Part shown: one piece after another, positions 8,282 through 17,778 of the stretch
How the letters are laid out: every line of letters starts with the position of its first letter
Numbering within the stretch: the first letter of the stretch is position 1
NCBI RefSeq assembly: GCF_030412265.1
Contig: NZ_JAUHLN010000002.1
Coordinates: forward strand, 1,178,001 to 1,242,000
Source of the DNA: Fictibacillus terranigra
GTDB taxonomy: Bacteria; Bacillota; Bacilli; Bacillales; Fictibacillaceae
Direction of reading: 5' to 3'
DNA: 64,000 nt
The notes under the pieces: model-generated
Told to the model about the DNA's origin: nothing
Databases searched by the model: none
What the model saw: the letters and a program-made list of their open reading frames with translations, nothing else
Translations under genes and position numbers: made by a program

Positions 8282-8953
8282 CTAAAACAATTTATCTTTG
8301 TCCGAGTTTCTTGGTGTTGTTCTTGTGCGGTCTCTCAACTCATCTCCCTTATTCGTTCCCCCTTCATCTGGATAAAGTTCTCGGTCTGTATGATCCGTAG
8401 TATGATCCGTAATATCGGAATTTGACCGGTACGACCGCTCAATGTCATCCACTAAATCAAAATCTCTGTGATCATTTACATTGCTGCCTGCGGTGTAGCC
8501 ATCTCTGGTATCTTTGACATCAGAGGCTATTCTGAAGGTTCCATAATCCATTCCGGCACTTGCAGGGTTAACAGACGTTGAATCATCGGAATGAAGATCG
8601 CGGTCTGAATCGACCATCAGCAGAATTTTTCCTGATTCCACTTCTGAAGCATAGGATGCGGCTTCCCGGTCAGGTATTCCGTAATCTGATAATTTTTCTC
8701 CCAGGCTGTTCTTGCTTTTCATGTACTCATCATCCAAAAAGGCAGCTTTTAATTTGTCCAACAAAGATTCTTTATGAGGTTCTTCCACATTTTCAACCGT
8801 TGCACCGGTGATGGTTTCAACGGTGTCCGTGTAATGATCATGATTCGTGACTACAGAGATCTCATCTGTATCATACCCTCTTGATTGCAGTTGCTGTACC
8901 GCACTTACCGCCGCTTCCTCTGACTCATAAACACCAATTACATGTTTACCCAT
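8282..8953 (-). CDS. YflT-domain general stress protein
   Basis: A 223-residue soluble protein. Residues 1-115 form the heat-induced stress YflT domain (MGKHVIGVYESEEAAVSAV, the RGYDTDEISVVT strand, and ESGKILLMVDSD). The remaining half is acidic, Asp/Thr/Arg-rich and probably disordered. GSP17M-like proteins of this type are members of the sigma-B general stress regulon in Bacillus; the molecular function is unknown. ATG 8953 follows GAGGAGG. A sigma-B-type promoter lies upstream, which fits the assignment. Confidence 0.82.
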   Translation of the reverse strand: MGKHVIGVYESEEAAVSAVQQLQSRGYDTDEISVVTNHDHYTDTVETITGATVENVEEPHKESLLDKLKAAFLDDEYMKSKNSLGEKLSDYGIPDREAASYASEVESGKILLMVDSDRDLHSDDSTSVNPASAGMDYGTFRIASDVKDTRDGYTAGSNVNDHRDFDLVDDIERSYRSNSDITDHTTDHTDRELYPDEGGTNKGDELRDRTRTTPRNSDKDKLF

Positions 8954-8995
8954 GAGAATTTCCTCCTCTTGTTAAAATGATTTGCTGTGGATTAA

Positions 8996-9020
8996 GTACC
9001 CGCATGGATGTTTTGTAAAC
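8996..9020 (-). promoter_or_regulatory. Probable sigma-B promoter
   Basis: On the minus strand GTTTAC (9015-9020), a 13-base spacer, and GGGTAC (8996-9001) match the sigma-B consensus GTTTAA-N13-15-GGGTAT at 10 of 12 positions. It sits about 43 bases upstream of the stress-protein start codon. Confidence 0.75.
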
Positions 9021-9051
9021 AAAAATAAGCAAACTTTTCGGTTTTTACGAT

Positions 9052-9084
9052 AAAAAAACCTGCCTATCATTTGATAAGCAGGTT
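9052..9084 (-). terminator. Terminator of the cobalamin operon
   Basis: AACCTGC (9057-9063) pairs with GCAGGTT (9078-9084), with an inner TATCA/TGATA stem, and seven T follow on the minus strand. It is 30 bases beyond the last cobalamin gene. Confidence 0.85.
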
Positions 9085-9115
9085 TTAACTATTTAATTGA
9101 ATTGATCATTCCTGC

Positions 9116-9652
9116 CTAAAATTCGATCCCTTTAATGGCAGGAATTCCTTCATCATAATAATGCTTGACCGGCTGCATCTCCGTCACAAGGTCCGCGATG
9201 TCAATGATCTCTTGTTTCGCGTTTCTTCCCGTCAAAATGACGTTCATGCCTGAAGGCCGATTTTTGATACTGTCAACAACCTCATCGAGTGGCAGGACAT
9301 CATCGACCGGAAACTTCTCGATCGAAAGGGCATTATTGATTTCGTCGAGGATGATTACATCGTACTGAGTAGAGCACAGCTTTTCCTTTGCCAGCTTCCA
9401 AGCGGCCTGGAGCGCTTCGCGGTGCTCTTCAGGTGTTTTCGTCCATGTAAACCCGACACCGGTCTGGATCATTTCGATGCCGATCTTGTCAAACATTAGC
9501 TTTTCACCGTATGTGCGGGTTGGTGATTTGATAAATTGAAGGATGAGGACTTTCTTGCCTCTCCCTGCTGCCCGGAGTGCCAGACCGAGAGCCGCCGTTG
9601 TTTTTCCTTTTCCATGGCCGGTATACACCAAAGTCATCCCCCGCTGGCTCAT
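9116..9652 (-). CDS. cobO: Cob(I)yrinic acid a,c-diamide adenosyltransferase
   Basis: A 178-residue CobA/CobO/BtuR-type adenosyltransferase. It transfers the 5'-deoxyadenosyl group of ATP to Co(I) corrinoids. The family P-loop GHGKGKTTAALGLALRAAG is at residues 13-31, and the YDVIILDEINNALS Walker B region follows. The C-terminal EMQPVKHYYDEGIPAIKGIEF is typical of the family. It is the last gene of the cobalamin operon and overlaps cobA by 4 bases (ATGA). Called btuR in the similar B. megaterium operon. Confidence 0.93.
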   Translation of the reverse strand: MSQRGMTLVYTGHGKGKTTAALGLALRAAGRGKKVLILQFIKSPTRTYGEKLMFDKIGIEMIQTGVGFTWTKTPEEHREALQAAWKLAKEKLCSTQYDVIILDEINNALSIEKFPVDDVLPLDEVVDSIKNRPSGMNVILTGRNAKQEIIDIADLVTEMQPVKHYYDEGIPAIKGIEF

Positions 9653-10413
9653 GCAAACACATCCACTTTATCGAACCATCTGATTTTCTCCCGCAGCTGA
9701 ACGACTTCGCCGACGATGATCATGGCCGGATGGGAGATGGCCGCTGCCCTTGCCTCACGCTCAATCGTTGCAAGTGTACCGGTGACCGTCCGCTGGTGTT
9801 TGGTAGTCCCCCATTCAATCACGGCCGCAGGAGTATCGGGACTTTTCCCATGACTGACGAGTTCTTTGCAGATATTCTTCAAGTTCCCGATGCCCATATA
9901 AAAAGCAATCGTATCGCTTCCTTCAGCGAGCGCCCGCCAATTGATGAAATCCTGTCCCTTCTCCTTTCGGCCATGGCCGGTGACAATGGTGAACGAACCG
10001 GCATGATCCCGGTGAGTGACAGGGATTCCCGCGTAGGCTGGCGCGGCGATGCCTGCCGTTACACCAGGTACAATTTCGAATGGGATATCATGCCCGGCGA
10101 GAATTTCCGCTTCTTCCCCCACTCTTCCGAACACACACGGGTCGCCTCCCTTCAAACGGGTAACGGTCTTCCCTTCCATCGCTTTTTCCACTAACAGATC
10201 ATGGATCTGTTCCTGGATGAGTTCGTGCTTTCCAGGCAATTTTCCGCAATAGATGAGTTCTGCATCCCGTTTGGCATAGTTTAGCAGTTCTTTATTGATA
10301 AGGCGGTCGTAGGCAATGACGTCTGCCTTTTGGATGCATTCCATCCCATATACCGTAATGAGCTTCGGATCCCCTGGACCTGCTCCAACAAGGTATACTT
10401 TGCCTTTATTCAT
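9649..10413 (-). CDS. cobA: Uroporphyrinogen-III C-methyltransferase
   Basis: A 254-residue SUMT that methylates uroporphyrinogen III at C2 and C7 with SAM to give precorrin-2, the branch point to sirohaem and B12. It has the YLVGAGPGDPKLIT motif at the N-terminus, the RLKGGDPCVFGR SAM-binding block and the PGVTAG loop. It is a stand-alone methyltransferase without CysG or HemD fusion. Its 8-base overlap with the upstream dehydrogenase gene indicates translational coupling. The two together replace the trifunctional CysG. Confidence 0.93.
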   Translation of the reverse strand: MNKGKVYLVGAGPGDPKLITVYGMECIQKADVIAYDRLINKELLNYAKRDAELIYCGKLPGKHELIQEQIHDLLVEKAMEGKTVTRLKGGDPCVFGRVGEEAEILAGHDIPFEIVPGVTAGIAAPAYAGIPVTHRDHAGSFTIVTGHGRKEKGQDFINWRALAEGSDTIAFYMGIGNLKNICKELVSHGKSPDTPAAVIEWGTTKHQRTVTGTLATIEREARAAAISHPAMIIVGEVVQLREKIRWFDKVDVFA

Positions 10414-11041
10414 CTTCCCTTCCTCCTTCCGAGCATAATGCCAGAAAACGCTGCTCTCTTTCTTGGCCGCTCATATCCTGAAACTCTTGATCAAGAATTT
10501 GGGTTAAAATGCTTTTCCTTCGTTCTGGCTCTCTAATCACTGACTTCACATGGATACGGCAACGATCCAGAAACTCAAGGTATTCACCAAAGGACTCGTC
10601 GTAGCTTGAAGAAAGTTCTTTTGTAATTCTTTTGGCAAGTCCCGGGCTCGCGCCTGAAGTGGAGACAGCAACCGTCAGCTTTCCCTGGCGAAAAAGAGAA
10701 GGCAGGATAAAGTTTCCTTTCGTTTGATCATCACTCCGGCACAGCAGCTGCTCTGGATCGGCCGAATCTTGAACTTTTTGATTGACGGCTGGCTCGTTGA
10801 CAGCCGTAATGACGAGAAACGCCCCATCCGTATCGCTCGGTTCAACATTCTTTTGTTTCCATTGGATCTGCTGATCGGCCGCCCATCGTGAAATCTGTTC
10901 TGTAGCGACAGGACTGATCACCGTAATATCCGCATCAGCTTCCAGCAAGCCCCGGATTTTACGTTCAGCGATGGTGCCGCCGCCTACGACTATGGCCTTT
11001 TTCCCTTGGATGTTCAGCATGATCGGATAGTAATGGCTCAT
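10406..11041 (-). CDS. Precorrin-2 dehydrogenase (CysG N-terminal/Met8-like)
   Basis: A 211-residue NAD-dependent dehydrogenase that oxidises precorrin-2 to sirohydrochlorin. MLNIQGKKAIVVGGGTIAERKI holds the GxGxxx(A) Rossmann motif. The SGASPGLAKRITKEL block is the dimerisation and active-site region of Met8/CysG-B. The second half is shorter than in Met8. It corresponds to cysGB of B. megaterium and YlnF of B. subtilis. The start lies immediately after the CobQ stop with no gap. The product is the substrate of CbiX in this operon. Confidence 0.88.
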   Translation of the reverse strand: MSHYYPIMLNIQGKKAIVVGGGTIAERKIRGLLEADADITVISPVATEQISRWAADQQIQWKQKNVEPSDTDGAFLVITAVNEPAVNQKVQDSADPEQLLCRSDDQTKGNFILPSLFRQGKLTVAVSTSGASPGLAKRITKELSSSYDESFGEYLEFLDRCRIHVKSVIREPERRKSILTQILDQEFQDMSGQEREQRFLALCSEGGREDE

Positions 11042-12580
11042 CTACTTCACTCCTTGTCCACTGCTTTCCTGCATCAAGAGCCGTTTACCACTGTAGTCTC
11101 TCATGGTTTGATAAATCTTGTCCAGATCAACATGCTCTCGTACATGTTCGGCGAGGAGATCAAAGCTTTCCTCCCGCATGGCGTTGAATCTGACAGGATC
11201 CTTCACCTCGTCTAATCCTTTTCGCTTTCTGACAGAATTGAGCAAAGCCGTTCGAAACTCATCGTTATGGAACAATCCATGAAAATAAGTACCGATGATC
11301 CGCTCATCTTCACTCTTCGCTCCATCTGTCTCCCCGTTTGCGGTTTGGATAAAGGAATTCAGACTTTCGGTTGAACGGGAGATTCCCATATGAATCTCAT
11401 AGCCCTCCAAGTCATAGCATTTCTCACCGTATAGGGCAGTGCCCTTTGAACGAATCGTTGTTTTTTCTGACGACAGCTCTGTATGTATTGGGAGCATCCC
11501 CAATCCTTCCGCATTTCCTAATGGGGTTTCCACCTGTTCAGGATCACTCACGCACCGGCCCAGCATCTGATAGCCGCCGCATATTCCTACTGTGGGTATA
11601 TCGTTATGTTTTATTTTATCAAAAAGTCCGCTGCGTTGGAGAAAAAGCAGGTCCTCGATCGTGTTTTTACTGCCGGGCAGGACGATGAGATCCGGATGCT
11701 CCAGCTGATCCCCATGTGTGACGAAGCGGACCGAACAATCAGGCTCCGCAAAGAACGGATCAATATCGGTAAAGTTTGAGATCATCGGATATTGGATAAC
11801 AGCAATGTCCAGGCTCTTTGTGTCATCCCTTTCCCGTCTGTAACGTTTGAGGACTACCGAATCTTCTGCCTCAATCGTCAAGCCTGGGAGGTACGGAATA
11901 ACCCCGAGTACAGGCTTTCCACTGTAATTCTCGAACCAGTGAAGGCCCGGCTTCAGCAGGTTGATATCACCGCGGAACTTATTGATGATGACTCCGGCCA
12001 CCCGTTCCCGGTCCCGATCAGAAAGAAGCTGCAGGGTTCCTACCAAACTTGCAAAAACGCCGCCTTTTTCAATATCACCAACAAGGATGACTGGCGCCTC
12101 TGCCATCTGCGCCACACGCATGTTCACCAGTTCCCTGTCATTCAGATTCACTTCAGCTGGACTTCCCGCACCCTCGATGACAATACAATCAAACGATTCA
12201 TAGAGTGCAGCCAGTGAATCTTTAATCAATTTCAGACCTGTATGAAAAAATGCCTCGCGGTAATGGAAGGCATTCATGTTTTGATAGGGCTTGCCATGGA
12301 CGACAATCTGTGAATCGTTCTCCCGGCTCGGCTTGATCAGGATCGGGTTCATGTCCGTCGTCGCCTCGACACCTGCTGCTTCTGCCTGGACGCCCTGTGC
12401 TCTTCCAATCTCCTTGCCATCGATCGTTATGTAAGAGTTCAGCGCCATGTTCTGTGACTTGAATGGCGCTGTCTGAAGCCCATCCTGAGCAAAAATACGG
12501 CAAAAGGCGGTGGTGATCACGCTCTTTCCTGCATCAGAATGAGTACCTTGAATCATGAGGGAAAGAGGTTGTTTACACAT
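11042..12580 (-). CDS. cobQ: Cobyric acid synthase
   Basis: A 512-residue glutamine-dependent amidase (CobQ/CbiP) that amidates side chains b, d, e and g of adenosylcobyrinic a,c-diamide. The N-terminal synthetase domain has QGTHSDAGKSVITTAF (modified P-loop). The C-terminal class I glutaminase domain has TVGICGGYQMLG with the nucleophile Cys and IGTYFHGLF with the catalytic His. Length is normal for the family. It overlaps cbiA by 8 bases. Confidence 0.94.
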   Translation of the reverse strand: MCKQPLSLMIQGTHSDAGKSVITTAFCRIFAQDGLQTAPFKSQNMALNSYITIDGKEIGRAQGVQAEAAGVEATTDMNPILIKPSRENDSQIVVHGKPYQNMNAFHYREAFFHTGLKLIKDSLAALYESFDCIVIEGAGSPAEVNLNDRELVNMRVAQMAEAPVILVGDIEKGGVFASLVGTLQLLSDRDRERVAGVIINKFRGDINLLKPGLHWFENYSGKPVLGVIPYLPGLTIEAEDSVVLKRYRRERDDTKSLDIAVIQYPMISNFTDIDPFFAEPDCSVRFVTHGDQLEHPDLIVLPGSKNTIEDLLFLQRSGLFDKIKHNDIPTVGICGGYQMLGRCVSDPEQVETPLGNAEGLGMLPIHTELSSEKTTIRSKGTALYGEKCYDLEGYEIHMGISRSTESLNSFIQTANGETDGAKSEDERIIGTYFHGLFHNDEFRTALLNSVRKRKGLDEVKDPVRFNAMREESFDLLAEHVREHVDLDKIYQTMRDYSGKRLLMQESSGQGVK

Positions 12581-13949
12581 ACTGTTTCCGCTCCAGACAT
12601 TGCTTTATCCAGTTTTGCGCCATTTGCGGAAAGGAGGCAAAATGGAAATGAGTGTATCCTGCGATCAGATTGCCCATCATGCAGCCTTCATCCTTGCTTC
12701 CTCTCATGCCTTTCGTCTTGTAGGCATACGGGACGTCTTGATCGGAGTGATACGTGGAATAGTGAAACTCATGGCCTTTTGCTGTTTGGCCGTCCTCCAA
12801 CAGAAAGTTTCCCGGTTTCCCGGTGATCTCCCTGTAGCCGAGAGCCGCCCTCTTGTTTTGCATAACCACTGTTCCAGGTATGATCCCAGCCATCGGGTGG
12901 CACTTTCCGTCTGTTGTTTGAAGCTCCTCCGTCAGATACATGAATCCGCCGCACTCCGCCAATGTCGGAAGGCCAGCCGCAATCGCCTCTTTTACGGATT
13001 GTTTTACTTCTTTATTTCCCGCTAATTCCTTAGCGAACTCCTCGGGAAAGCCTCCGCCAAGATAGAGCGCTTCCGCATCTGCCGGCACCTTTTCTCCATT
13101 AAGGGGGGAGAAGAACTGAAGCTTTGCCCCGTATGATTCGAGCAGTTCGAGGTTCTCCTGATAGTAGAAGTTAAAGGCAGCATCCTTTGCCACCGCGAGT
13201 TTTATTAAAGGATTCTCTCGTTTTTGAAAGATGGAAGGTTCGATTCCTCCATCCATCACTGACGTTTCCGCCAGCTCCATCAGGCGGTCCAAATCGATCG
13301 TTTGTTCAATGAGCGTTCCCAGTTTTTCAAAGAACGAATCCAAATCCCCTCGCTCGATGGATGGGATGAGGCCGAGGTGCCGTTCCGGTATGTTTAAGTC
13401 ATCATTCCTTTCCAGATAGCCGATCACCGGGACACCGCATTCTTGTTCGATGGCCGTTTTCACCAGCTTGTAATGTCCCTTGGAACCCACTCGGTTTGCG
13501 ATGGCTCCAGCGATATTCACCTCTTCAGAAAGACTTTGAAAACCTTTGACGATGGCAGCAGCGCTTCTCGCCATACTGGCACAGTTGACGACGAGCAGGA
13601 CTGGACTTTGCGTGATCACACTGATTTCTGCCGTGCTCCCCGCGTTCGATCTCGGGTCCTTTCCATCATAAAAGCCCATGACCCCCTCGATGATGGAGAT
13701 ATCGGCACCGGCACTCCCTCTTCGGGCAATCTCCTTTACGGCCTCATCTTTCATCATCCAGCTGTCCAGGTTTCTCGAAGTCCTCCCGGTTACCGCTGAA
13801 TGGTAGGTGGGATCAATATAATCCGGGCCGCATTTAAAGCCCTGAACGGTGTATCCCCTGCTTTGCAATGCACTCATGAGCCCGATCGTAAGCGTTGTCT
13901 TGCCGACACCGCTTCCGGTTCCGGCGATCACAATTCTTCTCTCACCCAT
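12573..13949 (-). CDS. cbiA: Cobyrinic acid a,c-diamide synthase
   Basis: A 458-residue glutamine amidotransferase that amidates the a and c carboxylates. RIVIAGTGSGVGKTTLTIGL is the N-terminal ATP-binding motif. LPTLAECGGFMYLTEEL carries the glutaminase Cys, and GYTHFHFASFP the His. ATG 13949 is placed 8 bases after AGGAGG; a GTG at 13958 would overlap the ribosome site. It precedes cobQ in the pathway and in the operon. Confidence 0.93.
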   Translation of the reverse strand: MGERRIVIAGTGSGVGKTTLTIGLMSALQSRGYTVQGFKCGPDYIDPTYHSAVTGRTSRNLDSWMMKDEAVKEIARRGSAGADISIIEGVMGFYDGKDPRSNAGSTAEISVITQSPVLLVVNCASMARSAAAIVKGFQSLSEEVNIAGAIANRVGSKGHYKLVKTAIEQECGVPVIGYLERNDDLNIPERHLGLIPSIERGDLDSFFEKLGTLIEQTIDLDRLMELAETSVMDGGIEPSIFQKRENPLIKLAVAKDAAFNFYYQENLELLESYGAKLQFFSPLNGEKVPADAEALYLGGGFPEEFAKELAGNKEVKQSVKEAIAAGLPTLAECGGFMYLTEELQTTDGKCHPMAGIIPGTVVMQNKRAALGYREITGKPGNFLLEDGQTAKGHEFHYSTYHSDQDVPYAYKTKGMRGSKDEGCMMGNLIAGYTHFHFASFPQMAQNWIKQCLERKQYV

Positions 13950-13969
13950 CCTGTCCACCTCCTGTTTGC

Positions 13970-15097
13970 TTATTGATATGGAATGACGGCCACGGATATG
14001 GTCACGTTGCCTGACTTCTTTTTCACCAATTCAAGAGAGCTCGCACCACTGGCCAGACGGGCCGCCGGTTCACTTACGCCGTAAGCACCCGTATACTTAT
14101 GAACGGTTTCAGACGGATCGGAAATTTCAACCGCATTCAGCTCATCCGGTGTATAACAGACAAAGCTCCAATTATTTTTCTCAACCGTCTCCAATAACCC
14201 CTCTTCGTCCTTCTTCAGATCGATCGTTGCAATCCCTTTTACACTTTTCACAGAAAGATTCAGTTCATCCAGCGTTTCCTGAATGACAGACTGTATTTCT
14301 TCCGCAGCTGTTCCGCGGTTGCAACCCATGCCGAGAATGATGACTTTCGGGCGGTAGAGCACTCCGTTGTCCAATATCCTTTTTTCCTCTTCCTTTAGGT
14401 GGCGGTGTGTGATGACCAGGGCGGCATCCGGCTGATGCTGAAGTGCTTCAGCGATGGATGGGTACGGCCTGATGTTGGCCGGAAGCGGGCGGTCATGCTC
14501 CCACCAGCCCTTTTCTCCGGATTCCTGAATGACAGCAACGTGTTCTTCGTTCACAACCGATGCTGACACGGGTGTAAGTTTCTCTGCTGAATCCCACACC
14601 CAGCCGAAGCGTTTGCCGAACAGATCGACCGGAATCGTCTTTTGTACATCCGAAGCAGTCGTGATGACCGGCTCAGCTCCGATTGATGCCGCGATTTCCT
14701 TTGTGAGCTCGTTCGCCCCGCCAAGGTGACCGGATAGGACCGAAATGGCAAACTGCCCTTTATCATCCAGCACGACGATGCCGGGATCGGTCTTTTTGTC
14801 CTTTAACAGCGGTGCGATCATCCGGACGACCGCCCCCAGGGATATAACGAGTACTATGCCTTTATAGTTTTTAAAGAGAGAGGGCAGAAGCAGGCGGACA
14901 CTGCCTTCAAACATCTGGATGTTCTTCTCCTGTTCATCCCCCTTTTCGAATTTCTTCATATAGTACAGATCAGACGACTGAAAGAGGCCTTGCAGCCTCC
15001 GTGCCAGTGCCACACCATGCTTTGTAATGGCGACGAGCGCATAATCATTGGCTGTTCGAACCTCGGGCTGGATTCCTTCCTGAAGCACATGATTCAT
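13970..15097 (-). CDS. cbiG: Cobalt-precorrin-5A hydrolase
   Basis: A 375-residue CbiG that opens the delta-lactone ring and releases acetaldehyde in the anaerobic pathway. The central block LVISLGAVVRMIAPLLKDKKTDP and LSGHLGGANELT are family signatures. The C-terminal CobE-like domain carries VIILGMGCNRGTAAEEI and ASGASSLELVKKKSGNVT. ATG 15097 follows AAGGAG. It overlaps cbiF by 4 bases. Presence of cbiG marks the early-cobalt (anaerobic) route. Confidence 0.93.
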   Translation of the reverse strand: MNHVLQEGIQPEVRTANDYALVAITKHGVALARRLQGLFQSSDLYYMKKFEKGDEQEKNIQMFEGSVRLLLPSLFKNYKGIVLVISLGAVVRMIAPLLKDKKTDPGIVVLDDKGQFAISVLSGHLGGANELTKEIAASIGAEPVITTASDVQKTIPVDLFGKRFGWVWDSAEKLTPVSASVVNEEHVAVIQESGEKGWWEHDRPLPANIRPYPSIAEALQHQPDAALVITHRHLKEEEKRILDNGVLYRPKVIILGMGCNRGTAAEEIQSVIQETLDELNLSVKSVKGIATIDLKKDEEGLLETVEKNNWSFVCYTPDELNAVEISDPSETVHKYTGAYGVSEPAARLASGASSLELVKKKSGNVTISVAVIPYQ

Positions 15098-15867
15098 GAT
15101 GGGACTCCTTTTCGGAAGCCATGGGTAAAGGTCTTGTCATACAGCTTGGAACGGAAATCCTTCTCGTGAATGTTTTCATCCAGCGCCCAGCCGGCCAAAA
15201 TCATGACCTGTTTTCTCATGCCGTTCTGCTTCAAATCTTCATCCAGGCTCTCAAGCGTCGTTCGTACGATTTTCTGATCCGGCCAGGAAGCTTTATACAC
15301 GGCAGCGACCGGTGTCTCTTTGCTCCAGCCCGCTTCCAGGAATTCATTCACGATCTTCTTTGTCAGCGTTGCGCTCAGAAACAGACAGATCGTGCAATGA
15401 TGACTCGCGAGATCTCTGAGCTTCTCCCGCTCCGGCATTTTCGTGCGTCCCTCCGCTCTCGTGAGGATCACCGTCTGTGTCAGATCAGGGATCGTAAGTT
15501 CGGCACCGACTGCGGCTGCAGAAGCAAACACTGAGCTGACCCCAGGGATGATCTCCACCTCAATGCCTTTCCGTTTCAACAAAGAGATCTGTTCCAGGGT
15601 GGCTCCGTAAACCGCAGGGTCGCCGGTGTGAACCCTTGCTACCTTTTTGCCTTCTTTTACGTATTCGGCCATCTTCCCGACCATCTCTTCCAAGTGCATG
15701 CCAGCCGTCTTGATGACTTCTGCATCCTCACTTGCCCGCTCAATGAGCGCCTCGCTCACGAGCGAATCGGCGTACATGACGACATCCGCCTCCTGAAGAG
15801 CGTTCAGCCCTTTCACTGTAATGAGGTCCGGATCACCGGGGCCTGCTCCGATAATCGTTATTTTCAT
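15094..15867 (-). CDS. cbiF: Cobalt-precorrin-4 C11-methyltransferase
   Basis: A 257-residue tetrapyrrole methyltransferase. It has MKITIIGAGPGDPDLITVKG at the start, ARVHTGDPAVYGA for SAM binding, and PGVSSVFASAAAVGAELTIP. These blocks are typical of CbiF/CobM, which adds the C11 methyl group. It shares a single base with the cbiL stop and overlaps cbiG by 4. Confidence 0.93.
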   Translation of the reverse strand: MKITIIGAGPGDPDLITVKGLNALQEADVVMYADSLVSEALIERASEDAEVIKTAGMHLEEMVGKMAEYVKEGKKVARVHTGDPAVYGATLEQISLLKRKGIEVEIIPGVSSVFASAAAVGAELTIPDLTQTVILTRAEGRTKMPEREKLRDLASHHCTICLFLSATLTKKIVNEFLEAGWSKETPVAAVYKASWPDQKIVRTTLESLDEDLKQNGMRKQVMILAGWALDENIHEKDFRSKLYDKTFTHGFRKGVPS

Positions 15868-16568
15868 TATTTTCTCACCACCATTAATGTTAAGTATTCG
15901 AGCTCAGCATGATCGAGCTCATCCATGTTCCAGATCACCTCTTCCTCGGAGGTTACTTTTGTCACAACGGATGCTTTGTCTATCAGGTCAAGCTCGCGTA
16001 AAATTTTCAGCATGAGCGGCATGACCTTCGCTACTTTTATAAAAAAGATGCAATCATTCTCTACGATCGCTTTTTTCATCGTTTCGTAGTCATCACGAGC
16101 CGGAATGATCGCCACATGCTCGTCCCCTTCTGCAAGGGCAAGGCCAAGTGCGGAGGCTGTTCCATTGATGGACGAAATTCCTGGAACAGTTTGAATGGTG
16201 ACCTCAGGGTGACGCTCTTTCATCATGTTCATCATATGTATGAATGTGCTGTACAGGAGAGGATCTCCTTCTGTGACGAAGGCGACGTCCTTTCCTTCGC
16301 TCAGCTTTTCATAGACCGCTTCCACCGTGTTGGACCACTCCCTCTCCAGAATGACAGGGTCCTTCGTCATCGGAAAAACGAGGCCGAGCATCTCTTTTTC
16401 TTCCTGCTTCAGATAAACATCGACAATCTTGTGGGCATAGCTCTTTGTGCCTTTTCTTTTCTTTGGATAAGCGATGACCGGTGATTCCTTCAGCTTTCGG
16501 AAGGCTTTTACCGTCAATAGTTCCGGATCACCCGGGCCAACACCAAGGCCATATAACGTTCCAACCAT
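15867..16568 (-). CDS. cbiL: Cobalt-precorrin-2 C20-methyltransferase
   Basis: A 233-residue methyltransferase acting on cobalt-sirohydrochlorin (cobalt-factor II) at C20. LYGLGVGPGDPELLTVKA at the N-terminus, VAFVTEGDPLLYSTF and VPGISSINGTASALGLAL are CbiL/CobI signatures. One base separates it from cbiET. Positioned between cbiET and cbiF as in B. megaterium. Confidence 0.93.
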   Translation of the reverse strand: MVGTLYGLGVGPGDPELLTVKAFRKLKESPVIAYPKKRKGTKSYAHKIVDVYLKQEEKEMLGLVFPMTKDPVILEREWSNTVEAVYEKLSEGKDVAFVTEGDPLLYSTFIHMMNMMKERHPEVTIQTVPGISSINGTASALGLALAEGDEHVAIIPARDDYETMKKAIVENDCIFFIKVAKVMPLMLKILRELDLIDKASVVTKVTSEEEVIWNMDELDHAELEYLTLMVVRK

Positions 16569-16569
16569 A

Positions 16570-17778
16570 TTAATCTCCTTTTTTCCTTGTGGCTGTAATG
16601 ATATAAATCGGATTCAATGCATCAAATCTCGTTAAATTTAAGATGGGCTTGCTTCTGGATACTTGGGTAAGCGTGATGGCAGTCTCATAGCTTCTATTCT
16701 TGAATCCTTCCACCGCCTGAGCGAGGTTTTCGATCGTTACCGCGTTCAGAACAATTCTTCCGCCAGGCTTGAGGCGGCTGCAGCAAACGTCCAGGATTCG
16801 GTCCATGCCTCCGGCTGTTCCCCCAATAAAGACCGCGTCGGGATCCGGGAATTCGTCCAGCCTCTCGGGTGCCTTTCCTTGGACGACAGTCAGGTCGGCA
16901 CGGAATTTTTTCATATTTTCATAGCAATTTTCCAGGTCATGCTCGTTCTTTTCAATGCCAAATACAGCACCTTCACGGGCAATCTTGGCCGCTTCAATCG
17001 CTACAGAACCCGTACAGATCCCGATGTCCCACATCGTACTGTCTTCTTTCAGTCCGAGCGCTCCAAGGCTCAATATACGGATTTCTTTTTTGGTGAGCAG
17101 GCCTTTTTCCGGCTTCCGCTGAAAAAACTCCTCATCCTCTATGCCAAAACGCCATGTTGGACCTTCTGACCGCTGTTTTAAAATGACGACGTTCAGCGGC
17201 GAGCCTTCCCAATCGGCCATTTCCTCCAGTGTGAGACGAGTACAGCGCTCTTCACTCCCACCCAGATTTTCTGCGACAAACGCTGTATATTCTGTCATGC
17301 CAAATGATAAAAGATAGTTGGCGATCGCAGCTGGTGTATTCTCCGCATCGGTTAACAGCGCCACCTTCTTCTTTCCGTCAATGCGCTGGGCCAGCCCCTT
17401 CATGCTGCGGCCGTGGACACTCGTGACATAAGCGTCCTGCCAGCTTTCGTTCATCCTGGAGAAAGCGAGCTGAACAGAGCTCATATACGGATGAATCTCC
17501 ACTTCTGTCTGCTTGGAAAGATAACTGCCGATGCCATAAAAGAGCGGATCTCCTGATGCAAGAACGACCGTCTTCCTCTCTTCCTGCTTCAATCGTTCCG
17601 TCATCTGCTTAAGCCCGCCCTTGATGACTGCCTTCTCCCCTTTGTATTCCGGGAAGAAGGACAGCTGGCGCTCCCCGCCCATCAGCAGTTCGCTTTCCTG
17701 AATCATCTCCTGATATTCCGGAAGAAGCCCCGCTGCTCCTCCATCACCGATTCCAATGATTTTAATCCTGGCTGTCAT
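16570..17778 (-). CDS. cbiET: Precorrin-6Y C5,15-methyltransferase/decarboxylase fusion
   Basis: A 402-residue fusion of CbiE (residues about 1-205) and CbiT (about 210-400), equivalent to CobL. CbiE part: [18 protein letters not shown] and [16 protein letters not shown]. CbiT part: [20 protein letters not shown] with the class I SAM motif and [16 protein letters not shown]. It methylates C5 and C15 and decarboxylates the ring C acetate. It overlaps cbiD by 17 bases. Confidence 0.93.
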   Translation of the reverse strand: MTARIKIIGIGDGGAAGLLPEYQEMIQESELLMGGERQLSFFPEYKGEKAVIKGGLKQMTERLKQEERKTVVLASGDPLFYGIGSYLSKQTEVEIHPYMSSVQLAFSRMNESWQDAYVTSVHGRSMKGLAQRIDGKKKVALLTDAENTPAAIANYLLSFGMTEYTAFVAENLGGSEERCTRLTLEEMADWEGSPLNVVILKQRSEGPTWRFGIEDEEFFQRKPEKGLLTKKEIRILSLGALGLKEDSTMWDIGICTGSVAIEAAKIAREGAVFGIEKNEHDLENCYENMKKFRADLTVVQGKAPERLDEFPDPDAVFIGGTAGGMDRILDVCCSRLKPGGRIVLNAVTIENLAQAVEGFKNRSYETAITLTQVSRSKPILNLTRFDALNPIYIITATRKKGD

